A stretch of 64,000 bases of DNA from Pseudoips prasinana (Eukaryota; Arthropoda; Insecta; Lepidoptera; Nolidae): NCBI GenBank assembly GCA_951640165.1, contig OX621237.1, forward strand, positions 9,238,001 through 9,302,000, read 5' to 3'. The notes beneath the pieces were generated by a model. That model made no database searches, had not been told where the DNA came from, and worked only from the letters and a program-made list of their open reading frames with translations. This document shows positions 53,040-63,626 of the stretch, one piece after another (within the stretch, counting starts at the first letter, position 1; every line of letters starts with the position of its first letter). Both the position numbers and the translations under genes were made by a program.

Positions 53040-56012
53040 CTATTGTAGCAGCGCTTCAGTGTCGTCATATGTTAGTGGTTTTATCCAGTTAGTTACGGTT
53101 TTTTTGCAGTCTTTATATTTCTTGTTATACACATAGATCTCTCGGTTCAATACATTATAAAGTTGTGCTGAACGTCTTTTGTATTGTATCCGGGCAAATT
53201 TGGTTTTAGTGTGAGGAACATCCATTATTAAGTCTTTCCTTCTTTTCAAGGTCACGCTTGGGTCATATGGGATAGTTTTGTGTTGTTTTAGAATAGTTTT
53301 AATTATATATAATTTACGCACGGAAAGTAAATTGCTGCCTTGGTAGAGACTTTGTGTAGGATATCTAAGGGTTTTGAAATTCATTATTTTTATTAGGGCA
53401 CGTTGGGCTCGCTCAAGGCCTATGAATTTAGTCTTAGCCGCACCGCCCCAAACAGGAATGCAGTACGCTAAGACAGACTCTACCAAAGCCACATAAACTT
53501 CGTTAAGAAGGTGTCTGGATGCGTTTGTGTCACTGGAAAAGTTATTTGGGATGATGTGTCTCAATGTTTTGAAAATCCAGCTCAATTTCCTAATTCTGCT
53601 TGTGACCTGTTCGAGGTGTGGGTACCATGACAGGTTATGGTCAACAATTACCCCAAGGTACTTGGTTTGTGACACCTTTTCTAGAACAGGACACGAGCAA
53701 TTATTTACGCCCTCACACGAGTGTACTTTGATGTTTAAAGCTGTGCTTGGTTGTGACCGGGGAGATATGCTGAAATATATATAATTTGTTTTAGAAGTGT
53801 TAAGAGTCAGTAGGTTATGTCTCAGCCATGTAGCTATTTGGGTCATACCAGTTTCTGCTGTACTTGCAACATCACGCCAGGTATTCCCAGTAAATATTAC
53901 AGCGGTGTCATCAGCATAGGAAAGGATTTTTGCATTATTAATTTTGAGGTTGCAAAGGTCGTTGATATAAATCAAAAATAGTGTAGGGCCGAGCACGCTG
54001 CCTTGGGGGACACCGAAAGTGACATTTGCATCATTGCTAACATGTTCGTCCACTTTAACCCTTTGCTTCCTATTAGAGAGGTAATCTCTAAAAAGTTTCA
54101 GCGGAATTCCCCTCACTCCCGCAGCCTCCAACTTGTTTATGAGAATGGGAACAGAGACGGTGTCGAATGCTTTTTTGAAATCCAGAAATACAGTTAAACA
54201 CTTTTTACCTTTATCTACATTGTCAGTCACTAGAGAGCTGAGAGCAATGACTGCATCCTCAGTTGAAACTCCCTGCCTGAATCCGAATTGCATGTTGCTG
54301 AAGGTATTGCATTTGTGTAAGAATTTAATTAATCTGTTATTTAATAGCTTTTCAATTATTTTTGATATAGCAGGTAGAATGGATATGGGTCTGTAATTGT
54401 TCACATCGTCTCTGTCCCCCCCCTTGTGAACAGGAGTAATAACAGATTGTTTAAGTGGCCCAGGGAAGACGCCCTTTGTAAAGCAAAGATTTGTCAAGTG
54501 AGCTAGGATCGGGACAATTTCTTGACTTATGTACTTCATAAATCTAGTGGAAATATTATCCCAGCCGGGCGCGCTGTCAGATTTAAGACTCATTAATATC
54601 CTGTTCACTTCTTCGGGGTCAGAATCCAAGAGAACAAAGGAGCTGATCTGAGTTGGAGATGTCTCGGACCGAAAACTGTTACAGTGTTTTTCTGGCGATT
54701 GAATTTTTTGGGCTAGCTCTCTACCTATGTTTGCAAAATAATCATTTATAAAATTCACAGATTCAGTTGGACTTTGCTGCATTTGCAGTAGTTCTGTATT
54801 TTGATTCTTAATGGAGTTCGAGTAAGTAAGGGTTTTAATATTTTTCCATAATTTTTTATTGTTTGTGACTGAGGAGGCAATTAGATCCCTTTCATATTTT
54901 CTTTTAAGTTTTTTTATTAGTTTATGACAGAAGTTCCTATATCGACGGTAAGTTATCTTTAAAATGTCATTGAACGGATCATTACGCAGTTTTTTTTGCA
55001 TCTTGTTGCGATTTTTGATACATCTTAATATACCTGTAGTTATCCATGGCTTAATGGTACGTTTACTGTTGGGAATGGTTTTTACTATTTTACTGTGATG
55101 AATAGATTCAGTCAATTTGTGAATAAGCAATTCCGTTAATTGGTCGGGATCATCACTGAACAACAAATCCGCAATTTTATTTTCTTTCAGATGATTTAAT
55201 GCCTTTTCAAAATCGATTGTCGAGACAGTTTTATTTCCAGTCTGTTTGGGTTTTAGTTTGGATAGCGACAGAAAAGTAGTAAAATGGTCGGTGATGGTTG
55301 TATGAAGTACGGCGATAGCAGCTGATGTCTTTTTCTTGTTTATTTTAATCATAAAATGATCCAAACAGTTCGATTCGCGTGTAGGTAAAGTATGACCAGG
55401 TAGTATGCCAAATAATGATAACATATTAAGGTAGTTCACCCTATTTTTATATTCGTGCGATGGTTCAGGGTCTTTTGTTTTAATATTAATGTTAATATCC
55501 CCCGCTATAATGATACTTTGCTGAGAAGTTAAAGTATTCAGGTGTGAATTGAGAGAGTCGATAAAACAGTCGGCATTCGTATTAGATGGGGAACGATATA
55601 TGCAAAGAGCAACAGTATTTAGTATTTCCAACTGGAGACACGATGCCTGAGCCAAACAGATTTCTTTAACTTTGGGTTTGAGAGATTTCTTCACATAAAT
55701 AACTACGCCATCATTTTGATTTAATTGTCTTGTCGTTGTAAAGGACATATAGTTATTTAGTTGCGGTATAGGTTTATTAGGATGTAGTCTACATTCGGTC
55801 AAAATGATGACGTCAGATTCAATTTTAAGCGTTGATAACAGTATAGAGAAACCATCGAAATTGCAGTAAATACTCCTAATATTTTGTGAAATAACGGTTA
55901 AATCATTTTTAGCAATTTTTATGTGATTTTTTAATTCCGTATCGGTACATTGGCAAGATCGCGCAACTTCTATGTTATCTATATCAACAAGAGTTTGGAA
56001 GGTATTATCCAT
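53040..56012 (-). CDS. LINE ORF2: endonuclease-reverse transcriptase, intact 990 aa
   Basis: The protein nicks target DNA and copies the element RNA there (target-primed reverse transcription). Endonuclease/phosphatase domain about 37-247: NIRSI (44), catalytic ILTE (Glu73), YRSP (139), GDIN (171-174), LDHF (218) and TDH (242-244). Linker with KPWIT...Y+R+RN. RT about 515-775: PVHKGGDRDDVNNYRPISIL, FGFRQGVST, FLDFKKAFDTV (first Asp), GVPQGSVLGP (667-676), SYADDTAVIF (catalytic ADD 700-702). A conserved C-terminus follows (ALIKIMNFKTLRYPT, LYNVLNREI). ATG at 56012. No stop or shift in 990 codons, so the copy is young or active apart from its 5' truncation in ORF1. Confidence 0.93.
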   Translation of the reverse strand: MDNTFQTLVDIDNIEVARSCQCTDTELKNHIKIAKNDLTVISQNIRSIYCNFDGFSILLSTLKIESDVIILTECRLHPNKPIPQLNNYMSFTTTRQLNQNDGVVIYVKKSLKPKVKEICLAQASCLQLEILNTVALCIYRSPSNTNADCFIDSLNSHLNTLTSQQSIIIAGDININIKTKDPEPSHEYKNRVNYLNMLSLFGILPGHTLPTRESNCLDHFMIKINKKKTSAAIAVLHTTITDHFTTFLSLSKLKPKQTGNKTVSTIDFEKALNHLKENKIADLLFSDDPDQLTELLIHKLTESIHHSKIVKTIPNSKRTIKPWITTGILRCIKNRNKMQKKLRNDPFNDILKITYRRYRNFCHKLIKKLKRKYERDLIASSVTNNKKLWKNIKTLTYSNSIKNQNTELLQMQQSPTESVNFINDYFANIGRELAQKIQSPEKHCNSFRSETSPTQISSFVLLDSDPEEVNRILMSLKSDSAPGWDNISTRFMKYISQEIVPILAHLTNLCFTKGVFPGPLKQSVITPVHKGGDRDDVNNYRPISILPAISKIIEKLLNNRLIKFLHKCNTFSNMQFGFRQGVSTEDAVIALSSLVTDNVDKGKKCLTVFLDFKKAFDTVSVPILINKLEAAGVRGIPLKLFRDYLSNRKQRVKVDEHVSNDANVTFGVPQGSVLGPTLFLIYINDLCNLKINNAKILSYADDTAVIFTGNTWRDVASTAETGMTQIATWLRHNLLTLNTSKTNYIYFSISPRSQPSTALNIKVHSCEGVNNCSCPVLEKVSQTKYLGVIVDHNLSWYPHLEQVTSRIRKLSWIFKTLRHIIPNNFSSDTNASRHLLNEVYVALVESVLAYCIPVWGGAAKTKFIGLERAQRALIKIMNFKTLRYPTQSLYQGSNLLSVRKLYIIKTILKQHKTIPYDPSVTLKRRKDLIMDVPHTKTKFARIQYKRRSAQLYNVLNREIYVYNKKYKDCKKTVTNWIKPLTYDDTEALLQ

Positions 56013-56430
56013 AAGTAAATTTTAATGTTTTAATAGACGTTGTAGCGTTATAAGCGTTGTAGTTAATGCATACTGATGAGTCAAGGACATTTCCACCCAT
56101 TGCAAATTGATTACCCAAGAGATAACTTTGTGTAATTATTAGTTTAGCATAGTGTAAGCGAGAATAAGAGGTGTGTGTGGAGATGTGTGGAGGGGGTGTG
56201 TGATAATAAGTGTGTAGCTGAGTGATTATGGTATATCTACATATAAAAGCAAAATATTTGGCGAAGTTATCGCTCGTTAACAAATTATACAAATTTAAAG
56301 TTATATAAGCAGAGAATAAGCAGAATGGACTTATAGTGATATAAAATAAAATGAATTTATGAAGATAAACATCTAAGGTTATTTTGAAAAACAGACAGTT
56401 AAAACGCTGCTGAGAATATTGTACTACTAG

Positions 56431-56892
56431 TCATTGTCCGCTCATGAGTTTGTGTACTTGCTCTTCACTTCTAATTGCTATGGTAGGCGTACCTTCATCC
56501 TTCTTTACGTAGACTTTTCCATACGCTGTCCAGCAAAATTTGAAGGCTCCAGACTTGGTTAAGTCTCGGGCGAGGAAGTGAAGGCGGGTCCCTTTGGATG
56601 TTAGATGCTCTGACAGAAATATTGGGGTGTCTTCTTGTGTTTTATAACCTAAGTGCTTGCAACTCAGTCTAGACTTGTGCTTTACATAGTAGGCTCTACC
56701 CATTTTTAAGACTTCCGACTTAAGGATGGTGGAGTTAGTTTCCACAATGATAGGCTGATTTTGGTTTTCATTATTTTTCCCACGTAGTCTATATATATCC
56801 CTAATATCAGATTTTAATATTTTGCACTCTATATTGCGGGACAAGCAGGTAATCATTTCCAGAAGTATACCTCGATAGCTTAGCGGTAGCAC
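56431..56892 (-). pseudogene. LINE ORF1, C-terminal part (FP25K-like domain)
   Basis: Open for about 153 codons. IKSDIRDIYRLRGK, NQPIIVETNSTILK, PIFLSEHLTSKGTRLHFLAR, GAFKFCWTAYGKVYVKKDEG and a terminal EEQVHKLM match the order of the domain shared by lepidopteran CR1-type ORF1 proteins and baculovirus FP25K. It is thought to bind RNA/nucleic acid. The start and any zinc-finger N-terminus are missing; an in-frame TGA lies at about 56914. ORF1 is therefore truncated, not just unannotated. Confidence 0.75.
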
Positions 56893-57379
56893 CCTTAAGT
56901 AGGAAAACTTTCATCTTATATAAATTTGTGTACCCAAAACATTGGACACGTAAATTATAATTTTATACCTACTACACCCATACAACTACAATAAATTATT
57001 CTTGATTCTTCTGAAGTACCCCACAATAAAAAAAAATTAAGTGAAACTTTTTTTCCATCAGCTCATTTTTTTGGCTCGCAATATGGCGGTGCCCATGGTT
57101 CGTATCCGCTAACATCAACTAACCGTGTAACATTTATGCAAATGTTCCACCGCATTTGTTTTCATCAGTGTATTGATATATCAGTGTATATTCTTCACAT
57201 GTTGCTTATGGAGAATGTGAGTCAAATAAACAGGTCAACGAAAGAAAAGCCAAGAATAGTGCGAAAATATCCGATTTAACGCTATAAGAGACAAGTTTCA
57301 CGTGCATCGTAGTAACATAAAATCTTACAACGACATTTTTCAGATGTGGCTTTTTGAAAGACGATTGTTTTCTTTCTAG

Positions 57380-57522
57380 GCGAAGCCTTCCTGGAGACCG
57401 GCCTCCGCCGGTTCAGACTCCAAAGAGACGAGTGTCCATATCTGAAAATCTTCATAAGAAATTTAAAAGTTTCTTACGAGTCTATCCCATCTGTGACCCC
57501 TTCGTGCCAATAGACCCTCAAG
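57380..57522 (+). CDS. CNG channel (beta-type), pre-S1 exon
   Basis: Acceptor GTTTTCTTTCTAG, donor GTAAGT. One base (G) completes Arg with the preceding exon, then R-S-L-P-G-D-R-P-P-P, KRRVSISENLHKKFKSFLRV, YPICDPFVPIDPQ and one base. The D-P...D-P-x-G-x-x-Y segment just before S1 is typical of CNG beta subunits. KRRVS could be a kinase site (inference). Joins to 59786 in phase, giving P-Q-G-R-G-Y-I-S-W. Confidence 0.88.
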
Positions 57523-59785
57523 GTAAGTGTTTCGATTGTACTAAATTTGTTTTAAATTGACACAATAGCGAGTCCCTGTTGGGCGCCAATTAAGTGTAAT
57601 AACGACTGATAGAAAACTATTAAGAAAATGAAAAAGCGAAATTAAGCCGTCTGCCTATGGAAATAAATGTTTTCTTATATCCAAAGTCAACAATTTACTT
57701 GTGGGTCTATTTTATGATTATCGATTTATATTCTATTAAAATTACTCTATCTAAACTTGTGACGACTTAGGCAATTTCATCTATTTTAGAATATTGGCAG
57801 TCTTCTAATAATATTACTGTTGTTTTAACATGGCGTTTATTTTCCGTATTTTCTTTTGTGTTGTCTTATTTTAATGAACGTATATAAATTATTATTTAAC
57901 CTCTATATGCAGATATACAGGACACCTAAAAGTATGAAATATTAAACAGATAAAAACAATATGATCATTTCCGATTTTCACTAGAACTCGAATACTTATA
58001 TATATATGGGATGGATATTTGTATATTTAAGCTGTTGCTGTTTGTATGTTTGCTGACAATACACAATTTTGACGTTTCGCACCAATCCCACCAGTAAACC
58101 TACAAATACAAATAGAAAACTATGAAAATCGGTTAAAAAACCGGTTGAAATTGAAAAAAACATTTATTGCGGGAGAATTATAATATATAAAATTTTGAAT
58201 TGGATACTTGATACCGGCCTATAAAGGGCAACAGTGATAGCTATATATCGTTACTCGAATTTTTTGTATTGTTTCAGTAAATTTAATAAAAAAAGAAAAG
58301 AAAAGAGTGGACTACTCTTGATTTGCATTCCAAGATTTCGACCCAATTCATTGCAAATTATTAATCATGGTATAAGTCAAAGATATAATATATATGACTC
58401 CTTAAATAATTATTTGCAAATTTTTATTAATTTTATAAAAAGTTAAATAAAACTAATAAACTTATACTAAAAATATTTCGATGCATTGAATCGATTAAAA
58501 TTTCTTCTTGAATGATATCGATTAATATTTAAAATCGAAACGGTTACGTGCGAGGGCGTCATTAATCTCAAACTGTCAAAAAGATACTAACGAATGGATG
58601 TCCGAGAGTTTTGGTGCCAACGCGGAAAAGGACGCATCGAGGCTATGTTTTATTTTCAAAAACTGGTGTAAATTCGAGTTTTTATGTGTAAACATGGGGG
58701 ATTTTTAGACATAACATCTTCGTAAACGTACACAAGTGGAGGAAAGTGCGATATTGCCTTGACTGGTGATTTTCCGTGTTGAAACCAAAACTCTATAGAA
58801 GCCTCTAGTAAACTTTAAGCTTAACTGTAAGCTTTACTGGGGTAGGACTATGACTTGACTGTGACGGACGTGACGGACATGACTGACTGACTTTGAAATA
58901 CAAATATTACAACTGAAGACGAGGCGGTATGGTCACAGACCTTAGCCTGCCCAAAGAGGGCAAAAAAAAAAAAAAGAAGGGATGTCCTTTTAGGCTAGCC
59001 CAGGTATGTGATCCTCGGGCAATAACAACTTATCGTTGTGTTATTGTGCGTCAGTAAGATTGTCAGAGTTTACCGGGAGGATGGATGCAGCAGCAAAACG
59101 TGAATGATAGCTCGGATGTAATGAGTGCCTAAAGGCTACGAGCTACTACCCGGCGGGCCGTATGATATATTTTAAAGATACGAACTTCACCCAACAGCTC
59201 GAATGAACAGTGACACAAAATGAGCGTTTTTTGTGTCACTATTGATCTATATTGTTTCCTTGCGGTAGTAAGTAGATGTCAGCGGCAGCCTTGGGTAGCA
59301 ATATAGGCAGTATAGGTACCTTTGGAAGAATCTTACTACTCGTTTATTCATAACAATCACTAGATGTAACTTGAGCTTTTAGTCCCGATGGTATGTCGAA
59401 ATAACGCGGTAAGCATTTTAGAAAATAAAATACTGTCCATGTTACTCGCTGATGATGTTATTTATACAGGCAAAAGAAGCTTTTAAATCATTTCAGAAGT
59501 TATGGACGTTGTTTGTTTGTAAAAAAAACACACACAAAATGTCAAATGAGATAGATGTATCTTATTTCGCTACTTATTTTAACTGAAACTTGAGAAGTGG
59601 ATAGTCCAATGAGATTTAAGGTCGATCGATCCACTTCTTCTCGAGTTTACCATTAGTTCTAGCTGACCTATTCTGGGACATATGAACGGACTAAATCACA
59701 CTGTAAGGGATTATTTACCCGACTTTCGTACGGAAACCTACATAAATAAAGCTGTAGAAGTACTCACGTAAGTGTGTCTCACCAG
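57523..59785. other. CNG intron, no gene seen
   Basis: AT-rich to 58500, then a less AT-rich stretch (58530-59160) with words such as ACGGACGTGACGGACATGAC and AAGCTTAACTGTAAGCTT that look repeat-derived. A short inverted pair (CCACTTCTTCTCGAGTTTACC / AACTTGAGAAGTGG) lies at 59586-59655. Confidence 0.45.
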
Positions 59786-60045
59786 GCAGGGGCTACATCA
59801 GCTGGCTGATGCTGGTAACATTCTGCTACAGCTACAATGCATGGTGTATCGCTCTCCGCGCCACCTTCCCCTACCAAACCCCCCAGAACACGCCTCTCTG
59901 GATGACTGCTGATTACTTGTGCGATCTCATCTACGTGCTCGATGTGGCGCTCGTCAAACCAAGGCTCATGTTCGTGCAGGATGGCTTCTGGGTTGATGGT
60001 CATGAAGAAACGAAGAAGAATTATCGGAAGAAGTCGCAATTCAGG
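59786..60045 (+). CDS. CNG channel (beta-type), S1-S2 exon
   Basis: Acceptor GTGTCTCACCAG, donor GTAAGA. Two bases complete Gly, then R-G-Y-I-S-W-L-M-L-V-T-F-C (S1), WCIALRATFPYQTPQ loop, WMTADYLCDLIYVLDV (S2), KPRLMFVQDGFWVDG and a basic KKNYRKKSQFR end. These are the diagnostic CNG S1-S2 features (YNxW, DYLCD.IY..D, R...+.G..V). Ends at phase 0, matching 61114. Confidence 0.93.
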
Positions 60046-61113
60046 GTAAGATTAGTATTATAAGGTGCCTTCCGAGATGCATCCATTGACGGTGGCACTC
60101 TGTCAATTCTGGGCACCCTGTTTTCATGCATGTGCCCGGATGAGACTCGGGAATTCTGATTTAGAAACGTGGTCACTACATGCGTACTAAAGCCTTGTCC
60201 GTTTAAAGTGTAGTTGTAGAAGAAATTGGGATAGGATTTATGGAGCTCTCATTAGCGTTAAGGTCTTCAAGACGTTTTTCTCCAAATGATCGCTTAATGT
60301 ACAATTTCTCTACGATCGGTTCACGTGGGAGGCGTGAGAATCTTACGCCCCCCACACACTGTTTAAAGCATGTAGGGGGTTGGATAGGTGGCTCCACCAG
60401 TACGGCAATTCTCCCAGCAATCGTTGCGCTAAAGCAAAGTATCTAATATGCGTGAAGAGTACATGTCTGGATCTTTGAGCGCAATTTGATCGTGCGATCT
60501 TTGAGTACACACACAATGATTGACTGGCCGTATCAGTCACCTGAACTACCAGTCACAAGAAGAGAGAGAGAGTGAGTTTGTATTTGCGCAACTTACTTAC
60601 CCTTTTTAATATATTCTCGCACTGTTGATCCTTGGCAATATATAGGACTCTTTATTGTAAACGAAAAGTAGAAAGAGAACTACAAAAAAATAATAATATT
60701 TTGCGGTCTTATAGATTGACTAATTCGTCAACGCTGAGTCTACTGGTTGGTCTACAAACTTGTCATTTTGACAGTTCATGCGTTTTATGTTGTAAGCATC
60801 TACTAAGGAGTTTTAATTTCTCTCCTATGGGTGGATAGATTTCCATACAAACGCTCATTTATTATTTTGCCCCCTAATATAAAAATTATAAGCAGGAAAT
60901 TAACAACTAAGACTACTGGTTCAAAATCAATAAATACGTTATACAATTTGAACTTTAAGTTTGTGTAGAACGGTTGTCAAAATGAGATGCATAAGTTCTA
61001 GACGGAATTTATGCATCTCATTTCGACAACCGTTCTATGGAGTCTTCAGTGCGCAAGTCTCGCATTTATTGTTTTTAAAACACCATACGACTATGTGTTT
61101 TGTTCTGTTTCAG
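60046..61113. other. CNG intron with a 29-bp-arm palindrome
   Basis: No coding exon. A hairpin palindrome (TAGAACGGTTGTCAAAATGA..., arms 60966-60994 and 61009-61037, loop 14, about one mismatch) lies 77 bases before the next exon. AGAGAGAGAG run at 60560. Confidence 0.7.
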
Positions 61114-61263
61114 TTTGATGTAATATCTCTGCTTCCTTTGGACATACTGTACGTGTTTTTCGGCACCGACAAAGTGATCCTTCGCTTACCTCGCATACTT
61201 AAACTGCAGACATTCTGGGAGTTCCACCAGGCTATGGATAGAGTTCTTTCCTCGCCATATGTG
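61114..61263 (+). CDS. CNG channel (beta-type), S3-S4 exon
   Basis: Acceptor TTCTGTTTCAG, donor GTAAGT, phase 0 both ends, 50 codons. FDVISLLPLDILYVFFG (S3), then DKVILRLPRILKLQTFWEF (S4 with Arg/Arg/Lys every third residue) and AMDRVLSSPYV. The beta-subunit pattern LRLPR.LK...F.EF...L...LS..Y is followed rather than the alpha RLNRLLR pattern. Confidence 0.93.
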
Positions 61264-61985
61264 GTAAGTCTGACGTTATTATTCAAGCAGTAACATTTTT
61301 AATCGCAAATAGTAAAGTCTCGGTTTCATTTGCTGAAGTGTTAATCGTATCAAATTACCCGTCCTATCAAACTATTAGCGAGGACGTATAGCGAGTACTT
61401 CGGAGTATTTACACCCACTTTTGTATTATTATTCTGTGTAAGTAGAGTCTAGACTTCGTTAAAAATAAGTGCCATAGTCAGACCAGTGCACAATTACTGT
61501 AGCGTGAAACCGCTGGTTTCAAATTTCAGGTCGGGCCTAAAAGTGTTATTGACATTTTTCTGTCACGTAAAATTGACAGTAGCATCCCAGTTAGACTTGT
61601 TCGAGTTTCACCCTGTACCTGATAGATCACCTAAACTCATCGATCACGTAAACCTGCTTTTATTTGGTCGTGTTGGCTGGCCCGTCCCATAGGTTATTGA
61701 AAGTGAGGGAACAGAGTGCATCTCTGTTTGGGCACACACTGTCACACACGGTCTTTATTGAGACTAGATGTCATGGCCAAAATTAGTCAAGGAGGACATT
61801 ATTAGCAGAACTTCATAGCTCCTTAGATTTTGGTCCAATGGCTGGGTGCCAAATTGAAAATGGCAGACCGCAAAAAGATGAATTTTTCTGAACCTCTTTT
61901 CATGTCACAAGGGAATGGTAAAATTCATAATGTTTTTAATCCAGAACAGAAAATTATATAATGCATGTTTTTTTTTTAATTCTAG
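61264..61985. other. CNG intron, no gene seen
   Basis: Mixed composition; no ORF with domain or splice support, no repeat recognised. Confidence 0.45.
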
Positions 61986-62291
61986 GTGAGAATCTGCAAA
62001 ACACTTTTCTACATATTCCATTTAATCCATTTGAACGCTTGTGCTTACTACGCGATGAGCGTACACATAGGGCTCGGATCCAATGGTTGGGTGTACGACA
62101 ATCAAGGCAACGCTTACATCCGCTGCTTCTACTTCGCAACTAAAACAGCGACATCTATCGGCAAAAACCCAAAGCCGGAGACTACGATCGAACACCTTTT
62201 CATGACCGCTGCCTGGCTGATGGGCGTGTTTGTGTTCGCGTTGCTGATCGGACAGATACGGGACATTATATCAGCTGCTACGAGATCAAGG
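61986..62291 (+). CDS. CNG channel (beta-type), S5-pore-S6 exon
   Basis: Acceptor TTTTAATTCTAG, donor GTAAGG, phase 0 both ends, 102 codons. [20 protein letters not shown] (S5, with HLN), turret [19 protein letters not shown], pore [19 protein letters not shown]6 ending [23 protein letters not shown]-x-x-G-N-x-Y-I-R-C-x-Y-F-A and the GQIRD...AAT run are the beta-subunit signatures. The filter reads T-S-I-G-K: the alpha-type glutamate (GET) that binds divalents is absent and a Lys stands at the next position, where vertebrate betas usually have Gly. Such a subunit is expected to need an alpha partner. Confidence 0.95.
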
Positions 62292-62755
62292 GTAAGGGTT
62301 TCTTTATATTTACTTTATTTAGTATATTTTTTGTATACCTTGGAATATCAAATGGCAAAAGTAAATTAAATGAGGAAACAGGGTCTAATACTGGATTCTG
62401 CTTATTTGAAAAGAAATTCCTTCCAGATGAATTATTATACGAAAAAAGTGCCAAGTAGAACGGAGTGATAAATGTTTGTACATGATATTGAAGATGAGGC
62501 AAAATATATATTAGTAGGTACACAAAATGACAAAACATGAAGAAGTAGCGAAAACATGTGTTAAAAAGAGTATCAAAATGACACATTAAGCGTCCTATGT
62601 TGGGAACTTCTAACTTCATAATAAATTTGCCGATTTTGATAAACAGTATTTATTATTGTTGCTACAAGACCGAAGATAGTAACTTCATATATAGAGAACT
62701 GAAAACACCAACTTATAATAAATGCAAGACTGCAGCCAGCAGTAATTTAATTTCA
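62292..62755. other. CNG intron, no gene seen
   Basis: AT-rich; no repeat recognised. Confidence 0.4.
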
Positions 62756-62807
62756 TAAAATCCAGAAGGATCAAATGAACCAACTCGATTGATCCTTCTG
62801 GATTTTA
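62756..62807. repeat. Hairpin palindrome, 19-bp perfect arms
   Basis: TAAAATCCAGAAGGATCAA, a 14-base loop, TTGATCCTTCTGGATTTTA. The LINE tail below begins inside its right end. Confidence 0.92.
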
Positions 62808-63450
62808 TTTATTTATTTATTTATTTATTTGGACAACCAGTAGTTGTTACATTATTTCTTACGTCCAGATTATTAACTACAAAATTACAATTAAATGCAC
62901 AACATTTTAAGGTGTCACAGCATGCGCATAAATGTAATAATAGTGACACATAACAAAAATTAAATGAAATAAAATATACTACATAAAACAAATAAAATAA
63001 AATTAAACATATTTTTTAACATAACAAAAATTAAAACATATTTATAATCAACTCAAGCAAATAACTGAAACACATTCTTATGCTAAATTAAAATAAAATA
63101 TATACTATTTACACTAATATAACACTAATTAAAGCCTACTTAATAAACTCAAGACATTTTTTTTTGAAAGTGGGTAGCGCATCCTTAAAGACGTCTACCT
63201 CCCCGGAGATAGCATTGTATGTTTTTGCTATTCGAGATATAACCGAGAACTGCTTAAGATTGGTTCTGGCAAATGGTTGGTCTAATAACCCAGACCCAAC
63301 GAGCGCACGCCTGGGCACCCGACGTGGAACACGTAAAGTAAATGATTGTAAAAGGCTTGGACAATCCAGTTCATTTCTCAACACTTTGTACAGAAATATC
63401 ATATCGTGTACCCGTCTTCGAATGCAATTAATATAGTTAGGACTATTACA
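62803..63450 (-). pseudogene. LINE 3' fragment in the last CNG intron
   Basis: An (AAAT)n tail (62803-62831 as TTTA on the plus strand), a 3' UTR, and minus-strand frame 63402-63136: FLYKVLRNELDCPSLLQSF, RVPRR, ARTNLKQFSVISRIAKTYN, EVDVFKDALPTFKKK. The same tail type and C-terminal pattern occur in the LINE at 1869-3269 (ARTNL..., L..LN...). 5' truncated. Confidence 0.75.
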
Positions 63451-63502
63451 ATAAAACTAAATATATGATTTAGAATTAAAATTAATGATCATACTCTAAC
63501 AG

Positions 63503-63626
63503 GCAGAATATCGAAAAACATTGGACCGCAGTACTCGCTTCTTGCGTACTCTGAATATGCCCGCAACACTACAGAGACGAGTTGCCTGCTGGTACAACTA
63601 CACTTGGAACAAACAACGATGCTTTG
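63503..63626 (+). CDS. CNG channel (beta-type), C-linker exon (gene continues)
   Basis: Acceptor ATACTCTAACAG, donor GTAAGT, starts phase 0, ends with one base. AEYRKTLDRSTRFLRTLNMP, LQRRVACWYNYTWNKQRCF: the A'-B' helices of the C-linker (F...+D....Y+....+P..LQ.RV..WY.YTW). The remaining C-linker and the cyclic-nucleotide-binding domain must lie to the right of the window. Confidence 0.93.

Larger units (their letters stand above)
52620..56893 (-). mobile_element. CR1/Jockey-group LINE in a CNG intron
   Basis: Antisense to the channel gene. From its 5' side: partial ORF1 (56431-56892), a 420-bp spacer with GT-rich stretches, a complete ORF2 (53040-56012), a 3' UTR of about 400 bp containing a GTGTGT-rich minisatellite (52880-52980), and an (ATT)n tail at 52626-52650. 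The 5' end is truncated inside ORF1. No convincing target duplication was found. Confidence 0.85.

Noticed and set aside
56005..56292. Extra ORF between LINE ORF1 and ORF2
   Set aside because: Lies in the GT-rich spacer, low complexity, no domain; treated as non-coding spacer.
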